Part shown: piece by piece, positions 18,950-29,798 of the stretch
Numbering within the stretch: the first letter of the stretch is position 1
Layout: each line of letters starts with the position of its first letter
NCBI GenBank assembly: GCA_030015575.1
Contig: CM057338.1
Coordinates: 311,177,627 to 311,241,626, forward strand
Source: Agapanthus africanus
Taxonomy: Eukaryota > Streptophyta > Magnoliopsida > Asparagales > Amaryllidaceae
Reading direction: 5' to 3'
DNA length: 64,000 nucleotides
Notes under the pieces: model-generated
What the model saw: the letters and a program-made list of their open reading frames with translations, nothing else
Database searches by the model: none
What the model was told of the DNA's origin: nothing
Program-made: the position numbers and the translations under genes

Positions 18950-19027
18950 TATAGTTGAAAAAAGGAACTGGGATTTCTTTTGATTGAGGAAAAATGGTGA
19001 TTTTTTATTTTTAGAGAAAGTTTTACT

Positions 19028-19039
19028 GCTCTGATACCA
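19028..19039 (-). other. Primer-binding site (initiator-Met tRNA type) of second Copia
   Basis: The minus strand reads TGGTATCAGAGC immediately inside the 5' LTR. This is the standard primer site complementary to the 3' end of plant initiator-Met tRNA. Confidence 0.92.
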
Positions 19040-19250
19040 TATAAGAGAATTGAATTTTCTTTCACACAAAATTCAGTATACAGAGAGGCTCTTTTTATAG
19101 CCTTATTACACGAGTATAGGAAGATATAAGGAAAACAATAAAGTAAGAAAGTTATAAACAAATTCTGTTACAAACAGGTTATAAACAAATTCTGTTACAA
19201 ACAGATTCTAACTAATCTGAGAAATATCTTACCGTTGACTATTTCCAACA
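19040..19250 (-). repeat. 5' LTR of second Copia, with 27-bp tandem duplication
   Basis: This is a 211-bp LTR. It contains two tandem copies of a 27-base block around GTTATAAACAAATTCTGTTA (about 19150-19204); the 3' LTR has one. The outer boundary is set by the GAAAG duplication at 19251-19255. Confidence 0.88.
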
Positions 19251-19445
19251 GAAAGTTTGACGGAAGAGAATGACAATTCCACCAGACGTTGGCAAATTTG
19301 ATGGAATTGGGATTGGTGGTGGAGGATGTGGCGGAAGAGGTACTGAGTCTTCACTTGGGTCCTCTTCAGACTTGGGTGTCTTTGGTTTCTCTTTCACTTT
19401 CTTTGAAAATTCATCATCCTCTAATTTGATCTTCCTCTTAGACAT
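19251..19445 (-). pseudogene. N-terminal half of small accessory frame split by Copia insertion
   Basis: ATG at 19445 (MSKRKIKLEDDEFSKK) opens a frame with a Lys-rich start, an acidic patch (SEEDPSED) and a Pro-rich patch (PLPPHPPPPIPIP). It is host sequence up to RQTF at 19251 and then runs into the inserted LTR. The true C-terminus is at 3018-2918. It lies after RNase H and before the env-like frame of the SIRE-like element, so it is an accessory frame. I know no family for it. Confidence 0.6.
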
Positions 19446-20043
19446 TTTAGTGTTTTCATTCTTCTCAGAAATAGTAATGATCAAATTGAATGGATTTGAT
19501 CCTATTTATAGAAAAGAATGAGAGGGAATTTCAATGACTACTAGGAAGTTTGAAAACCACCAATAAGTTTTCAAATTTCCTTCTTAAATTTGTATTTGAA
19601 TATCATAGTCCGGGTTCTATTAACTTACAATATGCCAATTGGTAAAATGAACTTAATTTTTTTTGTTCATGAATAGTAACAATTTTTAAAAAAATATACC
19701 AAAATAACCAGACACCAGACATGGCAGACGCCAGTGAAGGCGTTAGTAGATGGAGAACTGACGTCAGCGGCTGAATTCATTAAAATTTTGGTTTTTGTAT
19801 GTTAATATGTACGTTTAAGTTTTTGTATTATATGGTTTCTAAGTCGTGACTAATTCCAATATATTTAATTCACCTTTAGATGTGGAAATCTATTCTTGTC
19901 TAATGGTTTGGTAAATATGTCGGCTAATCAACTTTCAGTAGATACGTATTGTAATACGATATCTCCTTTGTGAAAATGATCACGTACGAAGTGGTATCGT
20001 ATATCGATATGTTTAGTCCTACATAGTTGATCTGCATTCTTGG
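19446..20043. other. Spacer between RNase H and accessory frames of SIRE-like element
   Basis: This is AT-rich non-coding DNA with a perfect TGACGTCA (19759-19766) inside a block resembling those in the LTR. The part next to 20043 encodes decayed RNase H tail in broken frames. Confidence 0.45.
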
Positions 20044-21515
20044 TCATATGAACCGGGTATTATCATAAAATATAGGAATTTGTGAAATACTTTCTCGATA
20101 GTTTTCGAGTTTGTATTTCATCCATAAATTTTGTGCACAGTATGCACCGGCAGCAATATATTCTGTCTCGGCCGTTGAGAGAGCAAAGAAAGTCTGTTTC
20201 TTAGAAATCCAAGATACAAGACAATTCCCTAAAAAGTGACATGTGCCATTTGTGCTCTTTCGATCTTTGAGACTTCCAGCATAATCCATATTAGAATAAC
20301 TTGTTAAATGGAACAAATTGTTCTTAGGAAACCATAAACCAAAATTTATGGTTCGTTTGGGATATCTAAGGATTCGTTTGACTGCTGTCGAATGTGAGTC
20401 CTTAGGATTTGCTTGGAATCTTGCACATAAATATATACTAAACATGATATCGGGTCTACTGGCGATCAAATAAAGTAGACTACGTATTATGCTACGATAA
20501 AATTTAGTGTCAACATCTTGACCCTTTTTATCGTCTGTGAGTTTAGTGTTTATAGCCATTGGTGTTTCACATGTCTTCGTGTTTTTTAAGCCAAATTTCT
20601 TTATCATCTCTTTAGTATATTTGGCTTGATTAATAAAGATGCCATTATCCATTTGTTTAATTTGAAAACCAAGAAATTAATTAAGCTCTCCCATCATACT
20701 CATTTCAAATTCGTCTTGTATGGATTTGACAAAATCTTCATAAAGACTTTCATTTGTTGGTCCAAAAATGATGTCGTCAACATATATTTTGACAAAAATT
20801 ATATCTTTGTTAAAGGTTTTAGTGAACAAAGTTTTATCCACTATACGTTTCGTGAAAGCTATGTTTTCTACGAATGAACTTAGACATTCATTCCATGCAC
20901 GTGGTGCTTGGTTGAGACCATAAATTGCTTTTCTTAGTTTATAGACATGATCGGAAAATTTATGATCTTCAAAACCAGTGGGTTGAGATATATATACTTT
21001 CTCATCTATTTGACCGTTTAAGAATGCACTTTTAACATTTACTTGAAAGACTTTGAAATTCTTATAGCAAGCGTATGCTAAGAGGATACGTATTGCTTCA
21101 AGTGTAGTAACTGGTGCATTGGTCTCTCGTCGTAACCTATTCTTTCTATTTGGTTATATCCTTGAGCAACTAAGCGGGCTTTGTTCCTAATGATTTTACC
21201 TAACTCGTCAAGTTTATTTTTAAATACCCGTTTGGTTTCTATTATGGGTCTATCTTCTGGTCTTGGAACTAAATCACAGACGTTATTTCTTTAAAATTGA
21301 TTAAATTCTTTTTGCATGGCTATTATCCAATTTTCATCATCAATAGCATCATTAATGTTTTTGGGTTCTATCAGGGATATGAAAGCTAAGTTAATACAAG
21401 TAATGAATATTGATGATCTTGTAACAACTCTTTTATCAATATCATCAATAATCAAATCTTTTGGATAGTTTCGATTGAATTGCCAATCCCTTGGAAGATC
21501 TTCTTCCATAACTTG
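20044..21515 (-). pseudogene. RT-RNase H remnant of SIRE-like element
   Basis: Minus strand. RNase H is the best-kept part (20652-20044): FINQAKYTKEMIKKFG, ASRPDIMFSIYLCARFQ, DYAGSLKDRKSTNG, WISKKQTFFALSTAETEY. The usual D of YSDADYAG is N here (YSNMDYAG), so a catalytic residue is lost. RT lies at about 21500-20660 in several frames, with EEDLPRDWQFNRNYPKD near its start and fragments such as the GFEDHKF and YVDD regions only readable by switching frame. There are numerous stops, so this is a dead copy. Confidence 0.85.
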
Positions 21516-21549
21516 TGGTGCATCTTTTACATGAGGTTCGGCAATTTCC

Positions 21550-22400
21550 TTTTCTGGTTATACAATATCCAGATCTTTTGAGATATTTGGCTCAACATCA
21601 TTGTCTATGATCTTGGATGAAGAGTTATTTTCATCAAATTTGACATTTATACTCTTTTGTAATACTAGTGTCCTCTTATTATAGACGTGATATACTTTGC
21701 CGGTCATTAAGTAACCAACAAAAATATTTTCGTTACACTTAGACTCAAATTTTCCTAAGTCATCTAGCGTATTTAATATAAAACACCTGCATCCGAAAAC
21801 TTTGAAGTATTTTATATTTGGTGCTCGTTTGTAAAAAAGTTCATCGGGGGTCTTCTTAAGAAACTTTTTAATACTAACACGGTTTATGATATAGCATAAC
21901 GTGTTTACTGTTTCTGCTCAGAAATACATTGGCAGATTGTTCTCATTTATCATGGTACGTGCCATTTCTTATAAGAAACGGTTCTTCCTTTCTACGACAA
22001 TATTCCGTTGTGGTGCCCTGGCACATGAGAACTCATGCATGTATCCTTTCTTGTTATAATAATCTGCGAAGAGATTATTTTCAAATTCTCCTCCATGATC
22101 ACTTTTGATCTTGGAAATCCTAAGATTCATCTCATTTTGAATTCTTTTAGAAAAGTATTTGAAGACGTTAAAGGTTTCATCTTTGGTTTTAAGAAAGAAC
22201 ACCTACGTAAACTTAGAATAGTCGTCAACTACAACATAAATATAGTACTTACCGTCAAGACTTGCATTCCTATTTGGACCAAATAAGTCCATGTGAATCA
22301 GTTGTAAAGGTAAGTCGGTAGAAACTTCATTTTTTGGTTTAAACGATGTTTTGGTTTGTTTTCCTTTAAGACAAGTCTCACATTATTTATCTTTTTCATA
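21550..22400 (-). pseudogene. Integrase remnant of SIRE-like element
   Basis: Minus strand 22202-21969 encodes SDHGGEFEN (second catalytic Asp) and APQRNIVVERKNR (Glu), part of a Copia integrase core. Upstream (to about 22400) is a readable zinc/GPY-like stretch in other frames (for example GLHMDLFGPNRN in a shifted frame around 22290). Downstream fragments match the integrase C-terminus (FKYFKVFGCRCFILN in frame near 21800). Frameshifts and stops separate all blocks. Confidence 0.75.
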
Positions 22401-22553
22401 TTTTAATGATGGAATGCTTTAAACTAAATTATTCCTAGTTATTTTAGATAAAATATCCATTGACGCATGATGTAGCCTTCTATGCCAAAGCCATGAGTTG
22501 TCGTTATTACAACTAAGTATTTTAAATTTTTATTGTTAAAGTCATATGTGTAC

Positions 22554-22554
<1 letters not shown>

Positions 22555-22602
<48 letters not shown>
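22555..22602. repeat. (TA)n microsatellite inside integrase/protease region
   Basis: About 23 uninterrupted TA units sit between the protease and integrase remnants of the SIRE-like element. They must have expanded after the element lost function. Length is likely to vary between individuals. Confidence 0.95.
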
Positions 22603-22608
<6 letters not shown>

Positions 22609-22639
22609 AACATTTTCCTGTTAAAATAGTTATATTATT

Positions 22640-22948
22640 TTAAATTATTTTACATAAGTCTATTTTAAATACAACGTTATAATCTTTATCACAGAATTGA
22701 CTAACACTAAATAGATTGTGTTTTAAATTATCTACTAATAAAACATTATGTATTATAGTAATATTAGAATTATACTTAAATGAAATGATACTTTTACCGA
22801 TGATATTGGCCTTTTTATTATCGCAAAATGCCACGGTACCACCATCTCCTCTTGATAGCGTTTGGAAGCAGTTGATATTTCCTGTCACGTGTCTCGAGCA
22901 ACCGCTATCAAGAATCCACTTCTCTTTATGTGATCTGGGATTCTGCAA
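22640..22948 (-). pseudogene. Protease remnant of SIRE-like element
   Basis: The minus-strand frame begins with HKEKWILDSGCSRHVTG, the Copia aspartic protease active site (DSG), then DGGTVAFCDNKKANIIGKS and NVLLVDNLKHNLFSVSQFCD, the standard Copia protease sequence leading into the GAG-pre-integrase segment. The active-site Asp is intact. The frame is open for 102 residues but isolated from gag and integrase by stops. Confidence 0.88.
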
Positions 22949-23388
22949 AACAAGAAAATAGAGGTGTGATCTTACGAATTCATTTCATTCTCGGTCCACT
23001 GGAGTTAGGAGTGAAATGATATTTATATGAAAATTTAACTTTATTTGACAATATCTACTAATATGACCTAATTTACCACAATAATTATAGGTTACATATG
23101 CAAATCTATTTCTATTTTTATATGTTTAGACTTTTTAATAAATTTAGTATGTTTCTCATATTTGGAATCATCATGAAAACCGACACCTTGACATTTATAA
23201 TGATTTACGCATGTTCCTAGCATAACGTCAAGATTATTTTTAGTTTTAGTAAACTTTACAATTATATTTTCTTTAATTTCTAATTTTCATTTTAAATCAA
23301 ACAATTTATTTTTCAAAGAAAATATAGTATTATTATCTTTAGAGACTTGTTCTTCTTATAAAATTAGGTTTTCTTTTAATGTCTTATT

Positions 23389-24463
23389 TCAATGAACTAA
23401 TTTTTCTTTTTCATTTTCTTTTAAATTATTATTTACACTAAGGTTATTTTTTAGTTGTTTATATTTAGTATAGATTTTCTGATAACTATCTTTTAAATAA
23501 AAACACAAATTAATTAAATTATGTTTATCTAAGTTTTCTATATCAAGAATATCATCACTTACATCGTTGTTGTCAATCGTCATGAAACACATGTTGACGA
23601 TTTCTTCGTTTTCTGATTCACTCGAATCAGAATCATCCCAAATAGTTTGGAATGCACGTTTCTCCAAACTTTTCTTCTACTTTGGTTTGTCTTTGAACTT
23701 GAGGTTCAGACATCTGCCTTGAGATGTCCTTTGTTGCATTCAAAATATCGCATGGTTTTGGAAGTGTTAGCCCGTTTCTTAAAAAAGTTGCCTCTTACCT
23801 TAAGAAATCTTTTGAAATGTCTTGCAATGTTTGCCATTTCTTCGTTGTCGTTTTCATCATCGCTTGATGGGTTTGGCTTTTTAACTTTATTGATCGACAT
23901 TTTGAGTGCAATATTCTTTATCTGATTGTCTTTCTCTGTCTTGATATCACCGAGTTGCATCTCATAAGTTTTCAACTTATTAATGAGAGTGTCAATACTC
24001 ATGATGCACATGTCATTTGCTTATTCTATAGTGGTAATTTTAGGCTGCCAAGACAAGATTAGAGATCGAAAAATCTTATAGTTCTTTTCTTTATCTACAA
24101 TCTTTTTACCTAAATTAAATAACTCTGTTACTACATTGTTAAATCTAGAGTACATTGAATTAATTGATTCGTCTTCTTTCATAGAAAACATTTCGTACTC
24201 GTGCATTAACCTGTTAATTTTACTTGGCTCGTACCCTTGTATGCAGTCTCGAGAGTTCTCCAGATATCATATGCCGTTTGACACATGGAAATTCTATTGA
24301 ATTTCTCTGGGACCAACGAGTTGTGAAGGGTATTCATAGCGTTAATATTTAATCTTATATATTGTTTTTCTGCATCAGAATATGGTTTTGTGGTAGGAAT
24401 AACGAAAGCTTCATTTATAATATCTAAAATATCTAAGTTTATACATTGTAAAAAAATTCTCAT
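23389..24463 (-). pseudogene. Gag remnant of SIRE-like element
   Basis: Four minus-strand frames (24463-24206, 24206-24021, 24011-23706, 23667-23389) together cover a Copia gag. They carry YDIWRTLETAYKGTSQVK, YEMFSMKEDESINSMYSRF, KNYKIFRSLILSWQPK and a zinc-knuckle-like YFECNKGHLKADV, in which the first Cys appears as Tyr and the last as Val. An acidic tail SESENEEIVNMC follows. The start, near the primer site, is missing its first codons or uses another frame. Stops at frame borders show decay. Confidence 0.82.
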
Positions 24464-24590
24464 TTTAATTTTCCAAAACTGAAAATTAGTGCTATTGAAA
24501 AGTGGGGTCGTGTGGTGGATTGACCTTCTAGTTGGTTTGCCATTAGGATCTAATGAACTTTAGATGTTAATCTAAAACTGAGCAACCTGC

Positions 24591-24602
24591 GCTCTGATAC
24601 CA
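24591..24602 (-). other. Primer-binding site (initiator-Met tRNA type) of SIRE-like element
   Basis: The minus strand reads TGGTATCAGAGC two bases inside the 5' LTR end. This fixes orientation and the inner LTR boundary. Confidence 0.9.
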
Positions 24603-24604
24603 AT

Positions 24605-26079
24605 TGAAAATACTTTAGAGGGGGGCTTTGAATAAGGTGTTTATAATGTATATGGAAAATTTTAAGAAATTACTAATTTACTTTAAAAAGGATTATTAAG
24701 TTTCCGCGGAATATATTTAATACAAGTTTTTAAACAAAAAACTTAAGAATGATAATCACAAAAATTGCAAAAAAAAGAAAAAAGAAATCAATTACAAACA
24801 CAAAGATATGTTGACTAGGGTTTACCACCTCCTGTGGCTAGTCCCCGCCCTGCTTCGGGTTTTTCCACTATATGTGTTAAGTACACAAATCCTACTTCAC
24901 AGGGACGTGAAGAAACAAGATCTCTCTTCACAAGAATCAATCACTCAAACTGTGATTCCCTAGGAAACAAATTTTCTTCCTATCTAGACCGTGATTCTCT
25001 AGGAAAATTGTACTTTCCTCTCTAATCCACATTTCTTTAGGAAGATATATTTTTCCATCCCGAATCTACAATTCAAGTGAAATGAGAAGCACTCCTTCTC
25101 TTGGATTACAAATCGCTTTTATTACAAACGATTTCGCTTATTCATAATCCTATTGATCTCAAAGATTATTACCGGTTTGGTACAAAGATTGTTTTGAGAG
25201 ATTTGGACAAGTTTAAGGTTCTTCAGAAAATGAAAATGTGAACAAGTTAAAGCACGAAGGACATGAAGATTTTCAGAAAGATTTGCAATGAATTAATTGT
25301 TCTTAGTTGTGAGATCTTAATGGTATTTATACAGAACCGAATGGGAAGTTATTGTAACCGCCATAAAACGGTTAATGATTGTTTAAAGAAAATAAGGATC
25401 AAATTGGGCGCAAGTTTCCATTCGTTTCAAAATTTGAACTTCAAATTTTGAAATTCAAACCGTCCGTGCTGATGTCAGGGGTAGACGATAGCTATACAAA
25501 AATTTGTTCTTGTGACGTCAGGGGTAGTCGTTATTGAGAACTTAAACAGAAAGATGAAATTCAGAGATTTGTTCTACTGACGTCAGTGGTCCAAATTTTT
25601 CTTACACGGACGTTAGTGTTCTGTCTTGGATGAAATATTTGAATTGAAATTTGGTAGATTTGAAATCCAACGGATAAGTTTGATGGCTCTAAAGGAGATG
25701 ATGACATCATGGACATTAGGAATGTATTGGAATGGAGTTTCTAACCTTATGAGATCATTATTAATTACATGTATATCGCTTATATCTTCAATCTTAGCCT
25801 TGGTTCTTCGACTAGCTTCATTTCCCTTGATTTGTTACATTTGACGTGAATGGATCTTGATTTGTTTGCTTCACGTTGTCGATTACATCGAGTCGTCATG
25901 TCATATTACTGGTTTGAGTGTGTATCACATTATAGGCAATCTTACTTGATATTGGATATGTTGTTGCAAATTGTACTTCAATTTTAAAATTTGGAAACGT
26001 CATTAGTAATATATGAATTTGTTTAAATAATATTTTGAACTAAACCATCAAAATTGAGGATCGTGTGATACGAATGTCA
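24605..26079 (-). repeat. 5' LTR of SIRE-like element
   Basis: This is a 1475-bp LTR; the minus strand runs TGACATTCG ... GTATTTTCA. The part 25375-26079 pairs with the truncated copy at 1-719. Perfect TGACGTCA octamers lie at 25513-25520 and 25578-25585, and near-matches where the other LTR has perfect ones (for example TGACATCA near 25700). Confidence 0.9.
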
Positions 26080-26279
26080 ATATATATCAAATACCCAAAT
26101 ACAAAAATATATATCAATAACATCCTACGCATAATATATAACGAAATAAACAAACACAATACAAAATCACTCTAAAATGAGGATCATAATTATCATATAC
26201 AACAACAGATATCTAAAATATACAATATGTTGCAAATATAATACCGACATCCTACAAAAATCTAAATAAATAAAAAAAA
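26080..26279. other. AT-rich 3' flank of TNP1-like gene
   Basis: This very AT-rich DNA lies between the SIRE-like LTR and the stop codon of the TNP1-like gene. I found no CACTA terminus in it. Confidence 0.4.
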
Positions 26280-26876
26280 TCACTGCTGGCTCGGTTCAGG
26301 TGCTCGATCTCCAAGTATTTGGCAAATCTGGCATATCTGGTCATCGCTGCAGCCTTGAAGCCTCAAATGCTTTAGAAATGATGATGTTGGAGCAGCTGGA
26401 GCAGTTGGAGCCGGAGGAATGGCCTGCGGAGCCGCAGCCGAAGGAGTGGCCTGTGTTGCCGCAGTCAAAGGAGTGGCCCGTGGAGCCGCAGCCGAAGGTG
26501 TGGCTTGCCAAAGTTGTAAAATTTTTAAGTTTGTATAATAAAAGAATAAGGAACGATGCACTAGATTTAGTCTATATGTCTTGTTGTGAAATCCTAAGTT
26601 TAGAAATCAAGTCTTGCGAATTGAAATGATGTGTCTCGTGTCGGATTCATATCAATATCGGATTCTTGCGAATCCACGAATCCTACGCGTATCTGTATTC
26701 GAATCCGTGCTACGTAGATTAGAACTATCGAGATATACGTATACACAAGCAGAAGTAATATATGTATCAACATCTCATTCAACTCCTTGACAAGGAACTT
26801 CAATGTGAACATGTCCTTCTCCAGACGTCGCTCGCGGGGCAGCAGAAGTAACCGCCGGAATGGAGGACAACTTCAG
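26280..26876 (-). pseudogene. 3' end of CACTA TNP1-like (Transposase_24) gene, cut off by Athila insertion
   Basis: The minus-strand frame 26561-26280 has an Ala/Pro/Thr-rich repeat (ATPSAAAP, PPAPTAPAAP) and then a compact tail SSFLKHLRLQGCSDDQICQI ending in TGA at 26280. Upstream to 26876 is likely intron plus exon joined to 35396 before the Athila element inserted. Low-complexity Pro/Ala linkers followed by a short C-terminal domain are common at the end of Transposase_24 proteins. Identity rests mainly on position; the sequence alone would not prove it. Confidence 0.45.
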
Positions 26877-26881
26877 ATGGG

Positions 26882-28394
26882 TGATTGATCGTTAAAAAAG
26901 TGTTCGTAAAATAACCGCAATCAAGACGGTATCGCTAATAGCTAGCCGCAATGAGTACGGGTTATCTGCAGGGAAACGTGGATCTTTTTCTTGCTTTAGA
27001 CGAGTTGATTGAATAAGAGTGATTGTTTGTCGTTACGGATATACTACGGATATAAGATTTATAAAGAGAAAGCTTGTAGGGTTCATAGGACTTAATAGTA
27101 ATGGATGGATAATTAAAAATGACTCTTTTTATCTTTTAATAATTTAAAACTAGATCGATAGTAATGAATGTAGATTAGGGTTCTCTTGGAAGAAACTAGG
27201 GTTTCCCCATTACTAACCCTTGTACTTCCATTGATCTCTATTCATGTCTAGCCCTTAACAAAACAAGTGTTAAACCAATCTCAATTCGTGGTCGTGACTA
27301 GCAATAAATTGGTAGCGCGCCTGATAAGGGTGTTAACATTTATTTTGCTAAAGTTTATAGACTTTAAAATGTATAAAAGAAATTAAATGATTTTATTATC
27401 CATTGATTTACCTTAGCCTACGAACCCTAGCAAGCTAGGAATTACCCACTCATGGTTTGAGATTTAGAAGAAAAATTGAAGAATTAAAACATGATTAAGA
27501 TGTAGAATTAAATGCAGAAAGTAAGTGCGGAAATTAATTTGCAAAAAGACTAATAAAAGCACTATCTTTATTAATCAACTATTGCATTTACAAATCCTTT
27601 GAAGGTAGATTACAAGAACCCTAGTTTTTGCTCTCGCTTTCTAACTTGTTGGAGGTAGATGACTAGCTGATTATCACCTGAATGCGTGGATCACTTTGGA
27701 GCTCCTGATCTATTCGGTTTGATGATTTTGAATGTGAAGCTCTCGGTTCTATATATAGTCCCAAACCCAGAAACCCTAGATGCCATAAGTGCATATATTC
27801 TGTTACGATCAAAACCACAAAATATCACATCCTAAGGCTCTGATTAAGCCGCGGATCCGCCGCAAATCCTTGCCTTTGGCCGCCCAACCGCGGCGCCTTG
27901 ATGGAATCATCACCCGGGATTTTTTCTGCTCACTCTTGTTGACATGTGTAGATCCTTTCGATATCTGGATTCTGAGAATAATGCGCTGAGTCTCTGCCGT
28001 TGCTAAATTTTATGATTTGCTATCATATTTCGGCAGATTTGATTCCGATATCTCGGATCTTTTGGATTCCAGACCTGAGTTAATCTGCACAATATCTCAA
28101 ATCAAAGTGTTAGTAGTATTTGGTATTTTTTTGAGATATCACCCTAACCATTTTATATGATATTATATGTTAAGAATATTGATCAGAAATATTTGATATG
28201 ATATGCATATTTTAATTACTAATATTTTATATAAATATTATATGCATGTATTTTCCATCATAATGTAGAAAATATGATAATAAACTTTTTATACATAAAC
28301 ACTCATATGTTCTATAATTACAATAAACAACATTTAGTACTTAACAATAGTGGAGAAAATAATCATTCAAATGTGCAATATTTTATACTAATCA
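26882..28394 (-). repeat. 3' LTR of Athila-type element
   Basis: This 1513-bp LTR (minus strand TGATTAGTATAAAATATTG ... ATCAATCA) matches 33859-35395 throughout, with many transitions and small indels. The frame 27789-27989 recurs at 34777-34977 only because the LTRs are copies. Confidence 0.9.
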
Positions 28395-28408
28395 AATACC
28401 CCCAAACT
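28395..28408 (-). other. Polypurine tract of Athila-type element
   Basis: The minus strand reads AAGTTTGGGGGTAT next to the LTR. Similar G-rich tracts recur inside the element near 29578, 29690 and 29762. Confidence 0.8.
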
Positions 28409-29798
28409 TATTTTTGATCGTCCCGAGCAAACTAGTTATTAAAGAGAAGAAAAAGAAAAAGATAATAGAAAAACCAGCACACTTTCGTAGGCAACACGAT
28501 TGCACTGAGCACGTGCAACAAGCCTTTAAATCTTTAGGTGTCCCTAATAGGAGGAGTGTTGTCTTCTGAGAGTTTTCAGCGGATTCCACCCACAAAATCC
28601 CATAATAAAACGAAAGAAGATGAAATTTATATAAAAAAATAAGAACATATAAAAGAAAGAACTTGAAGATAAGAGTTTCAAACTACACTTGTTTTTTAGC
28701 AGCCATAGGCCCTATCTTAATAGTCATGAAAAGATGTCAGAAATCATATCATCCTTCAATAAAACATCACCTTTAGTCTTCCTCCCTACCTTTTTTCCAA
28801 ACATAGATCATATACTGCTACGTGTGTGTAAAAGACATCTTTACACTTAGAGAATTCAATTCAAGCTATCATACTCTTGTCCATCTTGCTTAGTACTTTT
28901 TAGTTGGTGAATCTTTCAGATGGAATTGCTCACACATTATTCATGCGACCGTTAATACTTTTTGAGGTATTAACCAACCGATTACCAAATGTGCTCACTC
29001 ATTTAGGCGTAAGTAGCAATACTCTGGTCTTGCAACACCTAAGGCTTAGCAGTGGCTCCCAAACCAGTTGGTCTAAGGCACTAAGTGATAAAGCACACTC
29101 GCTATATTTTTTTATGCTGCCTTTCGTAATAACAAAACCAGTGTTCATTTTACTTCACCATTTTTTTCTTCTTTTTTTCATGTCATTTATATTTTTGTTT
29201 GTATATTTTTTCTTCATACTAAGGGTTTTAGACAAGAGCATTTCAAGGTATCCTCTACTATCCTAAGTTTCAAGATGTGTGCAAGTGCGTATAGTAGGGT
29301 ATCAACGTTCAGATGTTTGGACTCAAGAATATGGACTATTTTTCAGACTCAATTCTATTATCAGATTAGTAATTTCCTTCATCTTACCAACCCTTGGGAC
29401 AACAGCTCATGACTACATATTACTAGCTTTATTATAAAACATCTAATTTTCTTGCTTTTCTTGAATTTTTCCTTCCTATCATATGTATTTTTCACTTTCT
29501 ATCTTTCATTATCAAAATTTTTTTGTGCTATTATTCAATATAATGCAAAATGATACATGAATAAGCACAAACCCCCCCAAACCTATTTGCAGCAGTGTCC
29601 CCACTGATGTTATTTGTTAAGCTTAAAACCTGTAGACTTGGGAGGAAAAGTTAGTAACGGGGACAAGAATTAATGACAGAGAAAATCTCCCCCAAACTTA
29701 TTTTTGGCTCACAAATTTAAAAATTTTGTTTTTCTTTCAAGAGCCAACATATTTTTCTCCCCCCCAAACTTGAGTAAAACAGAATTAAGCATTTAAAA
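28409..29798. other. Non-coding 3' region of Athila-type element
   Basis: This is the segment where RT, integrase and env-like sequence would be expected. It shows no conserved motif in any frame. It is AT-rich and carries three extra 'CCCCCAAACTT' tracts on the plus strand near 29578, 29690 and 29762. Confidence 0.55.

Larger units (their letters stand above)
3019..19250 (-). mobile_element. Second Ty1/copia element, internally deleted, nested in the SIRE-like element
   Basis: The LTRs are 3019-3202 (3') and 19040-19250 (5'). The duplication GAAAG flanks the element at 3014-3018 and 19251-19255. The Met-type primer site at 19028-19039 and the purine tract at 3203-3215 give minus-strand orientation. 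Coding order from the 5' side: short gag-like frame, integrase C-terminus, RT, RNase H. Most of gag, the protease and the integrase core are missing, joined at about 18712, so this copy was probably non-autonomous. A Tat gypsy element (4798-17759) interrupts it just upstream of RT. LTR copies differ at roughly a dozen sites in 184 bp plus a 27-bp duplication, so it is younger than its host and older than its own insertion. Confidence 0.9.
1..26079 (-). mobile_element. SIRE/Maximus-like Ty1/copia retrotransposon, old, carrying nested insertions
   Basis: The element reads on the minus strand. The 5' LTR is 24605-26079, the initiator-Met primer site is 24591-24602, the coding remnants are 24463-20044, two accessory frames follow, then a polypurine tract at 720-735 and the 3' LTR at 1-719, cut by the window edge. 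The host sequence is interrupted between 3018 and 19251 by another retrotransposon, and one small reading frame resumes across that gap. Long LTRs (1475 bp), Met-type priming and an env-like frame after pol are the known layout of the SIRE/Maximus group. LTR copies differ at roughly one base in ten, mostly transitions, so this is an old insertion. Its own TSD cannot be checked because the left end is outside the window; the bases after 26079 are ATATA. Confidence 0.8.
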
